Assembly: GCA_027575805.1 (NCBI GenBank)
Contig: JANBPU010000301.1
Location: forward strand, 1 to 18,637
From: Mycoemilia scoparia
Lineage: Eukaryota > Kickxellomycota > Kickxellomycetes > Kickxellales > Kickxellaceae
Direction of reading: 5' to 3'
Length of the DNA stretch: 18,637 nt
Shown here: piece by piece, positions 17,912 through 18,637 of the stretch
Position numbering within the stretch: the stretch's first letter is position 1
Layout of the letters: the number at the start of each line of letters is the position of its first letter
Position numbers and translations under genes: made by a program
Notes under the pieces: generated by a model
Database searches by the model: none
Told to the model about the DNA's origin: nothing
What the model saw: the letters and a program-made list of their open reading frames with translations, nothing else

Positions 17912-18637
17912 ATGTCTATGTTAACTGTTAACCAGATAAACTCATCCATCAGAAAGACAGCTTATGAGCTGATAAACCGATCCAGAGTACACTCGACCGA
18001 ACGAAGCATTGCGATTTTCGACTATATTATAAACCGATCGGACCATCGAGGTCATATTAGACCATTATTTGTGTCAGAGCCGCAAAGGGTGCTTAAAGGT
18101 GTGCTTAAAAACCTCTCTCTAGCCCACCAAAGTGCCTCGTCTGGTCAAAAGTCTGCTCTCCTTGCCATTGCTGCCCCGTTTGTTGGTATGTCTATCTTAA
18201 AACAAGAGTACCAATTCCAGTTTTCAAAGAAGCAGTTCAGTTTGGCAAAGGAAAAGGCTGAAAGGGGTGATTTCTCTCTAGCCCCTTATAAAAGGACCAC
18301 TCCTCCATCTAGACAGAGTGTATCAGAAGCCAAGAAGGCAATATATGAGAAGATGGTGGCAGAACATCCAGAGTATAAGGTTGCCCTTAGTACCTTTTAC
18401 AAATACTGCCCCAAGAACTTCAAGCCTCCAGTCAAGAAGACTGATATGTGCCCAGTTTGTACCCAAGGTGAAAAGATTGAACAACAGATCAGTAGCCTTC
18501 CAGCCACCCACCCACAGATGAAGCAGCTTGAGGAATCTTACCAGGTATACCAGCAGCACCGTGTATCAGTTGACAACCAGAAGATGGCATTTGAAAAGTC
18601 AACAGAAGCTATCAGACCAGGTTCCTGTGTCATTGTT
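17912..18637 (+). CDS. Transposase-like protein, N-terminal part, cut by the window end
   Basis: An open frame of 242 codons runs from the ATG at 17912 to the last base of the window without a stop. It begins MSMLTVNQINSSIRK. The N-terminal half is helical, with a possible DNA-binding segment followed by VALSTFYKYCPKNFKPP (about 154-170). Next come CPVC (about 176-179) and a charged helical stretch with many Gln. The visible part ends in the hydrophobic GSCVIV, the type of beta strand that often precedes the first catalytic Asp of RNase H-fold transposases. No catalytic triad is visible because of the cut. The upstream repeat module, GTGATCA array and compact promoter support a DNA transposon. 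I cannot assign a superfamily. The same frame is open back to a TAG at 17759 with no ATG, and a four-codon upstream ORF lies at 17811-17822. A non-transposon origin remains possible. Confidence 0.7.
   Translation, partial: MSMLTVNQINSSIRKTAYELINRSRVHSTERSIAIFDYIINRSDHRGHIRPLFVSEPQRVLKGVLKNLSLAHQSASSGQKSALLAIAAPFVGMSILKQEYQFQFSKKQFSLAKEKAERGDFSLAPYKRTTPPSRQSVSEAKKAIYEKMVAEHPEYKVALSTFYKYCPKNFKPPVKKTDMCPVCTQGEKIEQQISSLPATHPQMKQLEESYQVYQQHRVSVDNQKMAFEKSTEAIRPGSCVIV

Noticed and set aside
1..18637. tRNA, rRNA or CRISPR array
   Set aside because: I looked for GTTCRA-type T-arms with a matching cloverleaf and for regularly spaced direct repeats with spacers. The few GTTCGA hits lie inside coding exons without cloverleaf partners, and the only regular arrays are microsatellites and the GTGATCA cluster.

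Overview
This window looks like nuclear DNA of a fungus. It carries a Zn2Cys6 (Gal4-type) transcription factor, a fold essentially restricted to fungi, together with a large mitochondrial-type PPR protein, the Pol II subunit Rpb8, and short spliceosomal introns (101-225 nt, GTAAGN/GTATGT donors, TATATAG-like acceptors). The AT-rich intergenic DNA full of microsatellites and the transposon-like right edge would suit an early-diverging lineage such as Mucoromycota, but that placement is a guess.

Layout, left to right. Positions 1-1585 are AT-rich DNA without a recognisable gene and contain several degenerate repeat fragments. A 1354-codon single-exon gene on the minus strand (1586-5650) encodes the Zn2Cys6 factor. 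About 3 kb upstream of it (5651-8722) holds microsatellites, a GC-rich palindrome and a decayed repeat related to the one at 1056-1200, but no gene I can support. RPB8 follows on the minus strand, split over three exons (8723-9622); its exons are too small to stand out as ORFs and were rebuilt here by hand. An 891-bp divergent intergenic region separates it from a 1389-codon single-exon PPR gene (10514-14683, plus). Next in the same direction is a five-exon WD40-repeat gene (15055-16894), also rebuilt by hand. The right end, from about 17310, looks like one end of a DNA transposon. It has a repeat module shared with the left end of the window, an array of GTGATCA heptamers, three CCAAT boxes spaced exactly 40 bp apart, and the start of a transposase-like gene that runs off the window.

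The four host genes do not form an obvious pathway: two act in nuclear transcription, one in mitochondrial RNA metabolism, and one is a generic propeller scaffold. The accessory interest lies at the two ends. Old repeat copies differ mainly by transitions, and the right edge carries an apparently intact transposon 5' region with an unusually regular promoter.
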